28,728 bases of DNA, taken from a virus. A model generated the notes under the pieces. The model made no database searches. It had not been told where the DNA came from and was given only the letters and a program-made list of their open reading frames with translations. Both the position numbers and the translations under genes were made by a program. Positions 5,823 to 13,042 of this stretch are shown piece after piece. Numbering within the stretch: the first letter of the stretch is position 1; each line of letters starts with the position of its first letter. The DNA is taken from positions 626 to 29,353 of IMG/VR virus record IMGVR_UViG_3300030382_000395; one strand, written 5' to 3'.

Positions 5823-5880
5823 TGATATATGTCTTTAGTTTAGTTACGTTCTTAGGTTTTGTTTTGTAGTGTTTCTTCAT
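5740..5880 (-). CDS. Small basic peptide (46 aa), uncertain
   Basis: ATG at 5880 overlaps the stop of the connector gene (TAATG). It encodes MKKHYKTKPKNVTKLKTYIN and continues as a Ser/Asn/Lys/His-rich, probably disordered end to TAA at 5740. More than half overlaps the holin-like frame. The start coupling supports it, the low-complexity end does not. Confidence 0.35.
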   Translation of the reverse strand: MKKHYKTKPKNVTKLKTYINATQTDNKGSRGSARSKHSNPKHNNLH

Positions 5881-6437
5881 TAATCTCCTGCGCTTAAAAA
5901 GTTTCTTAATGTAAGTTTGGTTCCTTGAGCTGGTGTATCAAGATTCATTCCGTTATAATAGTTTTCAGTTGATGGTGAAACGTCAGATCCTGTGTTGGTA
6001 CTGTAATCAGGGAATGAAGCAGTATTGTTTCTAATGTAGTCTATCATTCGTTCCCTATAATAAGAGGCTGTATTTAAAACCTCCTCTCTAAGATGTTGAG
6101 CTTCTTCCGTAGATAAGGCCGTTCCTGTTTCTGATGTCTTAGAGTAAATATTCCCATTCTCCACTTTAAAGCGTAGGTACGGAATAGCATGATACAGCGA
6201 GTAGCCTGGAAGCATATCGCCAATATAATCATCTACTAGCGTCTTGTCTGCTCCCGCTAAAGTTCCTGCTACTATTTCAGCTTTTAAATATGCTGTTAAA
6301 TCCGTTCCAAGTGCAGTTTCTACATAGAGCTTCTGTGCTTCACGTACAAACGGAAGCAAGATATCTACGTCAACATTAAGATTGATTGCTGTGCTATCTT
6401 TTAGCTTTGCTTCTGATATAAATAGTACGTATGACAT
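5880..6437 (-). CDS. Probable head-tail connector / neck protein
   Basis: A 185-residue, mainly helical protein: LPFVREAQKLYVETALGTDL near the start, a central DDYIGDMLPGYSLYHAIPYLRF, and LREEVLNTASYYRERMIDYI. This resembles the DUF6712-type proteins that follow portal or capsid genes in Bacteroidetes phages and act as adaptors beneath the portal; I assign it on pattern and position, immediately after the portal gene (2-nt gap). A flexible Ser/Thr/Asn-rich end closes the protein. No catalytic motif is expected. Confidence 0.5.
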   Translation of the reverse strand: MSYVLFISEAKLKDSTAINLNVDVDILLPFVREAQKLYVETALGTDLTAYLKAEIVAGTLAGADKTLVDDYIGDMLPGYSLYHAIPYLRFKVENGNIYSKTSETGTALSTEEAQHLREEVLNTASYYRERMIDYIRNNTASFPDYSTNTGSDVSPSTENYYNGMNLDTPAQGTKLTLRNFLSAGD

Positions 6438-6439
6438 AG

Positions 6440-8299
6440 TTATCTTGGTTCTAAAAATCCGTTATTTTTCATTCGTTTTGGGGGTCTTGCTACTAGCTTG
6501 TCATTTCTTTCTGCTGTAAATCCTTCTGATAAAGCCTTAGTATAAGATATTGCTTCACTAGGCTTAATGTTACTCTTAGCACCTCTTAGTGAAGTTTTAT
6601 AGATTTGTCTTAACCAAAAGTGATGGCAATTACCACCGCCTTTGTAAAGCCAGATTGAGTAAGTTGCAGCGCCTCTCGGCCCCCATCCAGGATTTACAGC
6701 TCTATCTCCCATTTGTAATAAATCTTCTTTTCGATATACTTTCTTAGCCGAAGTCATTAATTTACAAAATTCCCTTGTAGGCCCTGATTGACTTAAGAAG
6801 TTATCTTGAGTGTAAACATATCTTACTTTATAAAATTCATTGTCTTCTTTATTTGTTCCATCCTGCTTACTTCTAGCGTTTGGTCTTGCTGTTCCTGTTG
6901 AAGCTAACTCTGTTTTGTTATTGGCTAGATTATTAAGCTCAGTTTCAAAGTCAAAATCTTGGTGTTCACCATCTACAATTTCTTCTTCAATCATTTCCCA
7001 ATCTTCAGGAATATCTTCACCAAATTCTTCAATCCAACTTTCAAGTTCTGTCTTTTCTGTTTTACTAAAATCTACTGTTTCATCAACTACTTCTTCATCC
7101 CCTAAAGGTTCAAGTCCAAGTTCTTCCCTTATCTCGTCTTGAGTCATAACCTCTCTGATAGTCTTAGAATCAAATTGTACTGTTATAGGTTTAAGTTGTA
7201 CAAAGTTTACTTCCATATCCATATTGTTGATTTGGAATATCTTTCTTAGTTGTTTAACTAACTGATCTTGGAAGGGTTTAATCACCGTGTTTAAGTAGAA
7301 ATTTGCAGCGTTGATAATTTCGTCTGTATTGCTTGAAAAACCGTTAGCAGTATCTATACCCATAAGAGTCTTAGAAGTTACTCTGTGACCGCTTAAAATG
7401 TTGCTAGTGAGCAGTTCTTGGAGTGCTAAATACTGTTTATCTAAATCTGAAGGTGTTATCGCTTGTATCTCAGGAGTTCTAGTCTTATCATCTGAGAATG
7501 TCAATATAAATTTCCCTGCATTGTTTTGTCCTGTGAACTTATCTGTAAGGCTTTGTTCTATTTGGTGACGTTCTTCAGATGTCGGTATGCCATTACTGAA
7601 GTTCACCATAAAGGAGCCTGAGAATCCTGAACTGATTGCGTTCAAATGATACTCAGATATACGTGCATCTATCAAAGCCCAATTTGAGCAACTAACATAA
7701 TCAGGCGTGTAGTATGAGTTCATATTAGGACTGTAAAGGCCTGAATACATAATCTGGTTAGCTGAAGTTCTATCATTAGCATTAAATGCTGGTACGTAAT
7801 AAGGCTTGTTCTGTCTAGTATTAGACCAATCTGAAGATATGTAAAAGCCTGGAGTCTTGCCAAATTCATCAGGTCTAGCGCATCTTATTTTAGAAACATC
7901 TACGTGGTAGACTTCCGCTATTTGAGTCCTATCCTTCGACCACACTACATTCAAAGCAAATCCACCTTGTAGTTTAAAATCAAAAGATAGTTTCTTAATA
8001 ACTTCATGTAGGCTTTCATTTCCATTAGCTCTATCCATAAAGTTCTGAAGTTTAACTCTTGCTTCTAAATCTCTATCTTCTTCATCTTCAATAATAAGAT
8101 CTTCTCCTGCAATCATCTCAGCACTAGAATTTACAATAGCTGCTGTAATTGAACTAGAATAGTACAAGTCTATAAGAAACTGTGGATATAAGTTTCTCCA
8201 ATCTTCTGTTCCATATTCTATCCAATCTCTACCTCTTACCTCTTGAACTGTAGGAGCTGTTGACGTTTCCAGATTGATGTTAATAATGTTATCTTTCAT
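6440..8299 (-). CDS. Portal protein with MuF-like C-terminal extension
   Basis: A 619-residue protein. Residues about 1-410 have portal character: a helical N-terminus with LYYSSSITAAIVNSSAEMIA, the central SYYTPDYVSCSNWALIDA and a wing/stem part (KTLMGIDTANGFSSNTDEI, LNTVIKPFQDQLVKQLRKIF, TQDEIREELGLEPLGDEEVV). An acidic linker (about 410-490) follows. The last about 130 residues contain SGPTREFCKLM, GDRAVNPGWGPRGAATYSIW and GGGNCHHFWLRQIY, which resembles the Cys/His end of MuF/SPP1 gp7-like minor head proteins. This suggests a portal-MuF fusion. In this genome it stands at the far end of the structural block, not beside the terminase. Confidence 0.75.
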   Translation of the reverse strand: MKDNIININLETSTAPTVQEVRGRDWIEYGTEDWRNLYPQFLIDLYYSSSITAAIVNSSAEMIAGEDLIIEDEEDRDLEARVKLQNFMDRANGNESLHEVIKKLSFDFKLQGGFALNVVWSKDRTQIAEVYHVDVSKIRCARPDEFGKTPGFYISSDWSNTRQNKPYYVPAFNANDRTSANQIMYSGLYSPNMNSYYTPDYVSCSNWALIDARISEYHLNAISSGFSGSFMVNFSNGIPTSEERHQIEQSLTDKFTGQNNAGKFILTFSDDKTRTPEIQAITPSDLDKQYLALQELLTSNILSGHRVTSKTLMGIDTANGFSSNTDEIINAANFYLNTVIKPFQDQLVKQLRKIFQINNMDMEVNFVQLKPITVQFDSKTIREVMTQDEIREELGLEPLGDEEVVDETVDFSKTEKTELESWIEEFGEDIPEDWEMIEEEIVDGEHQDFDFETELNNLANNKTELASTGTARPNARSKQDGTNKEDNEFYKVRYVYTQDNFLSQSGPTREFCKLMTSAKKVYRKEDLLQMGDRAVNPGWGPRGAATYSIWLYKGGGNCHHFWLRQIYKTSLRGAKSNIKPSEAISYTKALSEGFTAERNDKLVARPPKRMKNNGFLEPR

Positions 8300-8308
8300 A
8301 TTTTATTT

Positions 8309-9100
8309 TTAAGGTACTTCTGTTACTATGTCGCCTGAAGCCATATTAGTCATGGTTCCATCATTACTGTTAGCACTATAATCTTCAATAGTAGGATATA
8401 CTGAAGTTCCTGCTGTATCTCCGTTTCTCCAATAGCCTAATAAATAATCTTCACCACTTAAGTCTGTAGGAGTTCCACTGTTATAAATAGCAGTTGCTTG
8501 TGCTTCAGTCATTACATCATCAAATAAAGCTACTTCATCAATATTACCCCCAAAATACCATGTACCATCACCCCTTCTTCCCATATTTAACGGTGCTGAA
8601 GTATTACTAACAGCAGACCATGTACCCGCAGAGCTGTAAGTAGCACCTGCATCAGCATCAGTATATTCAACACCATCTACAAACAATGATAAAGAAGTAG
8701 AAGCATCTGCTAAATTAAAACTTGCTGCTACATGATGCCAATTATCATCCCCGACAATAGGTGTATTAAGTTTTAGGCTTTGAACGTTACTTCCATTATT
8801 ACCACCAATAAAGACAACTTCAAGTTTACCATCCCTTCCTACTTCAAATTTATATTCTTCATTACTACCATCTACCTTTGAAAGTATTTCATCTTGACCA
8901 CCACCACCTGAAGTTTTAATCCAACATGCTATACTAAAACCTCTATTTGCTCCTGAATTATTAGGAGTAAATACATCAGCATCACCAAAATCAACATAGT
9001 CATTAGTTCCATCAAAGTCTAAAGAATATAAGTTATCAAAACCTGCACCACTTGGAGCATTTGAACCCCCTAGCATTTGTCCTAATTTAAGAATCTTCAT
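8309..9100 (-). CDS. LamG-like (concanavalin A-like) lectin-domain virion protein
   Basis: A 263-residue protein, nearly all of it one LamG-like jellyroll: LDFDGTNDYVDFGD near residue 28, FSIACWIKTSG, DNWHHVAASF, LSLFVDGVEY, GGNIDEVALFDDVMTEAQAT and IYNSGTPTDL, the usual order for Laminin_G_3. A closing YWRNGDTAGTSVYPTIEDYS stretch completes the fold. No signal peptide, so it is a virion component and not a secreted lectin. It is likely to bind carbohydrate on the host surface or decorate the head. It lies between the small structural genes and the portal gene. Confidence 0.75.
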   Translation of the reverse strand: MKILKLGQMLGGSNAPSGAGFDNLYSLDFDGTNDYVDFGDADVFTPNNSGANRGFSIACWIKTSGGGGQDEILSKVDGSNEEYKFEVGRDGKLEVVFIGGNNGSNVQSLKLNTPIVGDDNWHHVAASFNLADASTSLSLFVDGVEYTDADAGATYSSAGTWSAVSNTSAPLNMGRRGDGTWYFGGNIDEVALFDDVMTEAQATAIYNSGTPTDLSGEDYLLGYWRNGDTAGTSVYPTIEDYSANSNDGTMTNMASGDIVTEVP

Positions 9101-9384
9101 TAGAGAACTTGTTCATAGTAACATAAAGCTACTCCACTCGCTAAATTTATAGCGGTACATTGGAGAAACAAAGTTGTTCCCGCAGGAATTGTAGTGTGAA
9201 GATTTGCTATAGCACTTCCTGTTGCTGTAGTAGCATTTGTTGCTGCTATTGAAGTTATTACACTTTCTGTAACAAAGTGGATTGCATAATAATCTTTCCC
9301 TGTCATAGCAGTTGTATTAATTACATCACATCTGTTTTTACCTAATTGCTCTGTTAAGAGTTGTTGTACATTTTCTATTGCCAT
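9100..9384 (-). CDS. Small structural protein, possible head decoration
   Basis: A 94-residue protein: a short helical start (MAIENVQQLLTEQLGKNRCD), then Ala/Thr-rich beta strands (VITSIAATNATTATGSAIAN) and LHTTIPAGTTLFLQC, ending in CYYEQVL. The composition resembles a small decoration or fibre-base protein. It is followed at once by the LamG gene (1-nt overlap), which suggests a shared complex. No family is recognised with confidence. Confidence 0.5.
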   Translation of the reverse strand: MAIENVQQLLTEQLGKNRCDVINTTAMTGKDYYAIHFVTESVITSIAATNATTATGSAIANLHTTIPAGTTLFLQCTAINLASGVALCYYEQVL

Positions 9385-9394
9385 TTTTTAAATT

Positions 9395-9877
9395 TTATTG
9401 TCCGTAGTATATATAATTTGTTTCAGCTGGAGCTTCCCTCTGAGTGTATTGAACTTGAGCTGTTCCTGCTTTATCTGTTAAGTTTAATTTTCCTTTTGTT
9501 ACCAAGCCTTGTACTATTCCTTTGTCTGCTGCTGGAGGACTTAAAACATCTGTTTCACTTGCAGGAGCATTTCCTGAAGATACTGTTACAGTTCCTGTCC
9601 AACTAACTTCATAGACTTCATACTTATAATACCCTGAAGGAATAAGTTTAGTCTTTCCTTCATAAATATTAGGAGTTGCATTATAAAGGAATGTGAGCTG
9701 AGTATATCTATTGTAAATTGTTTCTGCTGAACCATAAGCATATTGAATAGAGCCATCCATATCATTAATGAACTTGACTAAGTGCCTTATCTGAGTTGAG
9801 GCTACAGAAGTATCTATACGATTATCTTCTGTAGATAAGTATGCATAAAAGGTAGATTCTGTTGTTGCTTGTATCAT
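9395..9877 (-). CDS. Minor structural protein
   Basis: A 160-residue beta-rich protein: FYAYLSTEDNRIDTSVASTQ and RHLVKFINDMDGSIQYAYGS, then YNRYTQLTFLYN, and the strand GYYKYEVYEVSWTGTV. The last part (KGKLNLTDKAGTAQVQYTQR) ends in NYIYYGQ. This pattern is common in virion proteins next to capsid and lectin genes in Bacteroidetes phages; I cannot name a function. It begins a new transcription segment: a terminator (9921-9945) and the repeated 12-nt motif (9884-9895) lie directly upstream. Confidence 0.55.
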   Translation of the reverse strand: MIQATTESTFYAYLSTEDNRIDTSVASTQIRHLVKFINDMDGSIQYAYGSAETIYNRYTQLTFLYNATPNIYEGKTKLIPSGYYKYEVYEVSWTGTVTVSSGNAPASETDVLSPPAADKGIVQGLVTKGKLNLTDKAGTAQVQYTQREAPAETNYIYYGQ

Positions 9878-9883
9878 TCTACT

Positions 9884-9895
9884 ATATAATAGAAA
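9884..9895 (-). promoter_or_regulatory. Repeated intergenic motif TTTCTATTATAT (copy 1)
   Basis: The minus-strand 12-mer TTTCTATTATAT lies 6 nt upstream of the ATG at 9877 and after the terminator at 9921-9945. The same 12-mer occurs at three other gene boundaries (12272, 22034, 23553). It does not match the Bacteroidetes -7 box, so a phage-specific promoter or RNA processing site is possible. Confidence 0.45.
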
Positions 9896-9920
9896 AAGTC
9901 TGTTTTTGTTTGCCTTTAAA

Positions 9921-9945
9921 AGAAAAGAGCAGCTTTAAGCTGCCC
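9921..9945 (-). terminator. Rho-independent terminator after tail-tube gene
   Basis: On the minus strand GCAGC-TTAAA-GCTGC (9929-9943) forms a stable hairpin followed by TCTTTTCTTTT. It lies between the stop at 9978 and the start at 9877 and would end transcripts coming from the capsid gene. Confidence 0.75.
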
Positions 9946-9977
9946 TAATCCAGAATATATGAAAACTACTAATTGTG

Positions 9978-10562
9978 TTATGAAGTCGTTATTGACACAC
10001 CTGTAAATGCTCCGTTATCAAACGGATTTGTAGTATAGTCTGCCACCATTGGAAATGGTTCTGCCTCCATTCCATCAAAGGTCAGAGTATATCCATTTTT
10101 ATCTCCCCAAGCAGCGCCTGTGTCCATAGTTCCTGCATTTAATTCCATACCATTAACTCTTCCAAGACAGATGATAACATCATGCCCGTTAGTTAAAAGC
10201 TGTTGATTTAATTGAGCAAAGATAACTACTTTTGTAGCACCTAAGAGCTTAATTTGGTTCTGGTCTTCCTTCGTCAGTCTGTTAAATAATACCTGAGCCG
10301 TTGGTGTGTAATAAATCGTTCCGTTTTCTCTTGAGCCTACAATAGTATCTGTAACTGAAGCTACACCTAAAGGCATAGAATATCGGTAAAGCCCTCCTGA
10401 GTCCATTTCAATATCAGTAACTTCTCCTGCTGTTACTGCTATTCCTGTTCCGTCAATTGGAGCTGTAAATGTATCATAGACTCCAAAGTAGATAAATTTT
10501 ACTCCTCCTGAAATTCGGTTACAATCGAGTCCCCTTCCTTTTGTTAAAGCTGTACATGCCAT
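9978..10562 (-). CDS. Probable major tail (tube) protein
   Basis: A 194-residue protein. It begins MACTALTKGRGLDCNRISGG, then VKFIYFGVYD, a short start of the type seen in tail-tube proteins of Bacteroidetes siphophages. The body is beta-rich with a helical LFNRLTKEDQNQIKLLGATK and a strand VVIFAQLNQQLLTNGHDVII. It follows the capsid gene and is bracketed by hairpins at 10590-10609 and 9921-9945, which suggests separate expression at a high level, as expected for a major virion protein. A second head protein is the main alternative. Confidence 0.5.
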   Translation of the reverse strand: MACTALTKGRGLDCNRISGGVKFIYFGVYDTFTAPIDGTGIAVTAGEVTDIEMDSGGLYRYSMPLGVASVTDTIVGSRENGTIYYTPTAQVLFNRLTKEDQNQIKLLGATKVVIFAQLNQQLLTNGHDVIICLGRVNGMELNAGTMDTGAAWGDKNGYTLTFDGMEAEPFPMVADYTTNPFDNGAFTGVSITTS

Positions 10563-10589
10563 ATTGTTTTATTTTTAAGGGTTAAAAGT

Positions 10590-10609
10590 AGGGAGCTTTT
10601 ACACTCCCT
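10590..10609 (-). terminator. Hairpin between capsid and tail-tube genes
   Basis: Minus-strand AGGGAG-TGTAAAAG-CTCCCT followed by ACTTTTAACC, 11 nt after the capsid stop. It may be a partial terminator or protect the 3' end of capsid mRNA. The loop is nearly the same as that of the hairpin at 3026-3043. Confidence 0.55.
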
Positions 10610-10620
10610 TCTTTGTATTA

Positions 10621-11532
10621 TTATGATTGAAGTAAAATATCTGCTCCTACTCCTAATTGAACTCCACCTGAATACCTAGCTACTAAACGCATATTGTCTG
10701 AACCATCCAAAGCACCCATATCCATTAAAGTTATTCTAGTAGCGTCTGAAAGCAGATCTGTTCCGAAGAACAAGTTTGATTTTTCAGCTATTACAATCTT
10801 ATTGTCAAGAACACCTGGACAAACTGCGATCTTGTACCCTTCAAAAACAGGCTCATAATCTCCGTTCATATTGTAAGCATTTACATATCCTAAAGTAGAT
10901 ACTGCTGATATATACATAGCATAAGTTTTAGCATTCATATAAATATGTAAATCGTCTTTTCTTAATACTCCTGGTATGTTTCCTGCTAAATCAGAAGTTG
11001 CAGTTTGTAAGTTAGCTATAATATTTCCTGCTGTATAAGCACCTGAAGCTGATGAAGATACTACTGTTCCATCTACTGCAAAGATTCCTGTTGTTCCTGT
11101 TAAAAATCCTTCAAATTCACCATTTGTTGCTGCTGCTCCACTCCATATAGAGTTTTCAGTTGCTTCAGCTATGATGTTACCCATGTAAGATATTACATAG
11201 TCATCAAAAGATGCAGGTGGTGGTGCTCCTGCTCCTGCTCTCATTTGTAATGCTTCCCATGAATCTAATAATGTAGCTTTACAAAGATCTAAATTTATTT
11301 GTAGGTTTTCAGGAGTTAATACTTTTTCCGTAAGTGCTAAAGTTCCATAATCTGTAAAATCACAAGTAGCATCTCTAACAACAGAACTTCCTGCTTGTCT
11401 TTGAATATTACTCTTATATTTTATGTTTTCTATCATTGTCATATAGTCTAATGATGTTGCTTCTTTTAAAGCTGCGGACACATAGAATCCTGCTGCTTTT
11501 CCTGCAAAGTTTGATGTTGTAGTAAACGCCAT
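10621..11532 (-). CDS. Major capsid protein (HK97-fold)
   Basis: A 303-residue protein with the look of an HK97-fold capsid: N-terminal helix (FAGKAAGFYVSAALKEATSL), E-loop region with RQAGSSVVRDATC, spine-helix part SFDDYVISYMGNIIAEATEN, a P-domain stretch (LRKDDLHIYMNAKTYAMYIS), FEGYKIAVCPGVLDNKIVIA and the final beta strands (GSDNMRLVARYSGGVQLGVG). It follows the scaffold and protease genes in the usual order. The unusually A-rich leader (AATAACTAAAAAAAAACAAA) fits a very highly expressed gene. Confidence 0.8.
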   Translation of the reverse strand: MAFTTTSNFAGKAAGFYVSAALKEATSLDYMTMIENIKYKSNIQRQAGSSVVRDATCDFTDYGTLALTEKVLTPENLQINLDLCKATLLDSWEALQMRAGAGAPPPASFDDYVISYMGNIIAEATENSIWSGAAATNGEFEGFLTGTTGIFAVDGTVVSSSASGAYTAGNIIANLQTATSDLAGNIPGVLRKDDLHIYMNAKTYAMYISAVSTLGYVNAYNMNGDYEPVFEGYKIAVCPGVLDNKIVIAEKSNLFFGTDLLSDATRITLMDMGALDGSDNMRLVARYSGGVQLGVGADILLQS

Positions 11533-11553
11533 TTTTTTGTTTTTTTTTAGTTA

Positions 11554-12243
11554 TTATTTATTTAAGTTATATAAGAACTTTTCTTGCTTAGATAACTTGT
11601 TATATTGTTTTTTAGTTAATGCAGGTCTATCAGCACTAAACTTATTTGTATTTATCGGAGCATCAGCAGGACTTTCTGCTAGTTCCGTTTTAAGTTTTTC
11701 ATTCTCAGCTTTTATTGCTTCAACTTCTTCGGCTGAAAATTCTACTGTTTCTGTAGTCTTAATAGACTTAGGTTTGTCAGATACTTCTTCAGCCATTTCT
11801 TCAACTTCATCATCACCACCTTCCTTAGCTTCTTTAAGTTTTGCAACCGCTATTTCAAGATTTTCAATCCGCTTTTCCATTCCCTGCCAATCAGCTACAT
11901 CTGCTTCTTCTTTTCTGTCATCATCTTCAGGAGCTAGTTCAACTGACTCTTCTGATAATTCTTCTTCTTCAACTTCTTCTGTTTCTGATTCAATAACTTC
12001 AGCAACAATGCCTTCTTCTTCTACTCTAAAAGATACTCCTGTATCTGTTTTATACGTTCCTACAGGTAATAATATTGTAGTTCCGTCTTCCGTTAATACT
12101 GAGATGTCCACCCCAGCTTCAAGCTCTTCAGCAGTAGATACAAAGATAGTTCCATCTTCACTTTTTGACTGCCAAGCTAACGTAACTTCTTCTTCTTTTT
12201 TATTAAGACCAAGAGCTACTAAAATTTGTTCTTTTAAATCCAT
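11554..12243 (-). CDS. Scaffolding protein
   Basis: A 229-residue, highly acidic protein (for example ESETEEVEEEELSEESVELA) with a coiled-coil part (WQGMEKRIENLEIAVAKLKE; EVEAIKAENEKLKTELAE) and a basic helical C-terminus (LTKKQYNKLSKQEKFLYNLN). Acidic coiled coil with a small basic capsid-binding end, placed between the protease and capsid genes, is the standard layout of a capsid scaffold removed during maturation. The N-terminal part has beta strands (TILLPVGTYKTDTGVSFRVE) often seen in such Bacteroidetes phage proteins. The repeated motif at 12272-12283 lies upstream. Confidence 0.7.
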   Translation of the reverse strand: MDLKEQILVALGLNKKEEEVTLAWQSKSEDGTIFVSTAEELEAGVDISVLTEDGTTILLPVGTYKTDTGVSFRVEEEGIVAEVIESETEEVEEEELSEESVELAPEDDDRKEEADVADWQGMEKRIENLEIAVAKLKEAKEGGDDEVEEMAEEVSDKPKSIKTTETVEFSAEEVEAIKAENEKLKTELAESPADAPINTNKFSADRPALTKKQYNKLSKQEKFLYNLNK

Positions 12244-12271
12244 AGTAATTTTTATTTATAGTGAGTTTGTA

Positions 12272-12283
12272 ATATAATAGAAA
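12272..12283 (-). promoter_or_regulatory. Repeated intergenic motif TTTCTATTATAT (copy 2)
   Basis: Exact copy of the 12-mer, 28 nt upstream of the scaffold ATG at 12243 and 6 nt after the TAG stop of the protease gene. Conserved with copies at 9884, 22034 and 23553. Confidence 0.45.
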
Positions 12284-12289
12284 TAAGTT

Positions 12290-13006
12290 CTATCCGTTTG
12301 ATTTTGTGATTATTTCGTTTAAAGCCTTTAGTATTTCTTCACTTGTTGGTTCTTGTTCTTGCATTTGCTGAAACTTTGAAGTAAAGTAGCCTTCAATACT
12401 TAGTCCTTTAATATCACCTGATTTTACCTTTTCCCAAAGGTCATCATTTTCTATTTTCATCTTCACCATCCAAGTTCCTTTTTTTAATTCAAATCCGTAA
12501 AGCCTAGACTTGTCAACTTTAGGATCTTCAATTATCCAAGATTCAACAGTCAAGACTCCTGAAACTCTATCTTGATGCTCTAAGGTTGCTTTGTGATGAT
12601 TGTTATTTTTTAAGAAACTATAAGCACAATTTTTTACAGTATCTTTTGAAAAGTAAACATAGTAGTCTGAGTCGGTATCGGCATCATATCTGTAGATATT
12701 CTTATCTGGGATAAGAGCGGGGCTGATTAATTCACGCTTGTCTTCATCAATCTTAGCTAGAGTCAAATTGTTCTTAGCCTTAGACATGTAAACCATATTT
12801 TCTTCTATGGCTGGAGCTGATACAAGACTGATACAATCAATTGCCAACTCTTCTTCTGACGGATCTATAATTAATTCAACAATTTTAGTTTCCTTCATTT
12901 CTTCATAAGAGGCATTAGCTGCTTCACAGTCTTGGAGTGTATCATATTGACACTCTCCTGTTTCCCCCCATTTATATTTTCCTTCTTCACATTGTGTACA
13001 CGGCAT
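12290..13006 (-). CDS. XkdF-like prohead protease with cysteine-rich N-terminus
   Basis: A 238-residue protein. Residues about 45-210 match the XkdF-type putative phage serine protease: LVSAPAIEENMVYM, ISPALIPDKNIYRY, YYVYFSKDTVKNCAYSFLKN, KATLEHQ (H144), VESWIIEDPKVDKSRLYGF, GTWMVKMKIENDDLWEKV and GLSIEGYF (S203). H144 and S203 are candidate catalytic residues. The position before scaffold and capsid fits maturation of the prohead. Residues 1-30 hold four cysteines (CTQC, then single C at 19 and 27), probably a small zinc-binding or disulphide knuckle not usual for the family. It ends in TAG. Confidence 0.8.
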   Translation of the reverse strand: MPCTQCEEGKYKWGETGECQYDTLQDCEAANASYEEMKETKIVELIIDPSEEELAIDCISLVSAPAIEENMVYMSKAKNNLTLAKIDEDKRELISPALIPDKNIYRYDADTDSDYYVYFSKDTVKNCAYSFLKNNNHHKATLEHQDRVSGVLTVESWIIEDPKVDKSRLYGFELKKGTWMVKMKIENDDLWEKVKSGDIKGLSIEGYFTSKFQQMQEQEPTSEEILKALNEIITKSNG

Positions 13007-13042
13007 ATTATTAAATAGATTTTAGTTAATTATATTTGATTT

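Noticed and set aside
11537-12277. Long plus-strand open frame opposite the scaffold gene
   Set aside because: It is a Ser/Thr-rich mirror of the acidic scaffold gene on the other strand; the minus-strand gene has context, leader and protein character. All other plus-strand frames here are likewise shadows.
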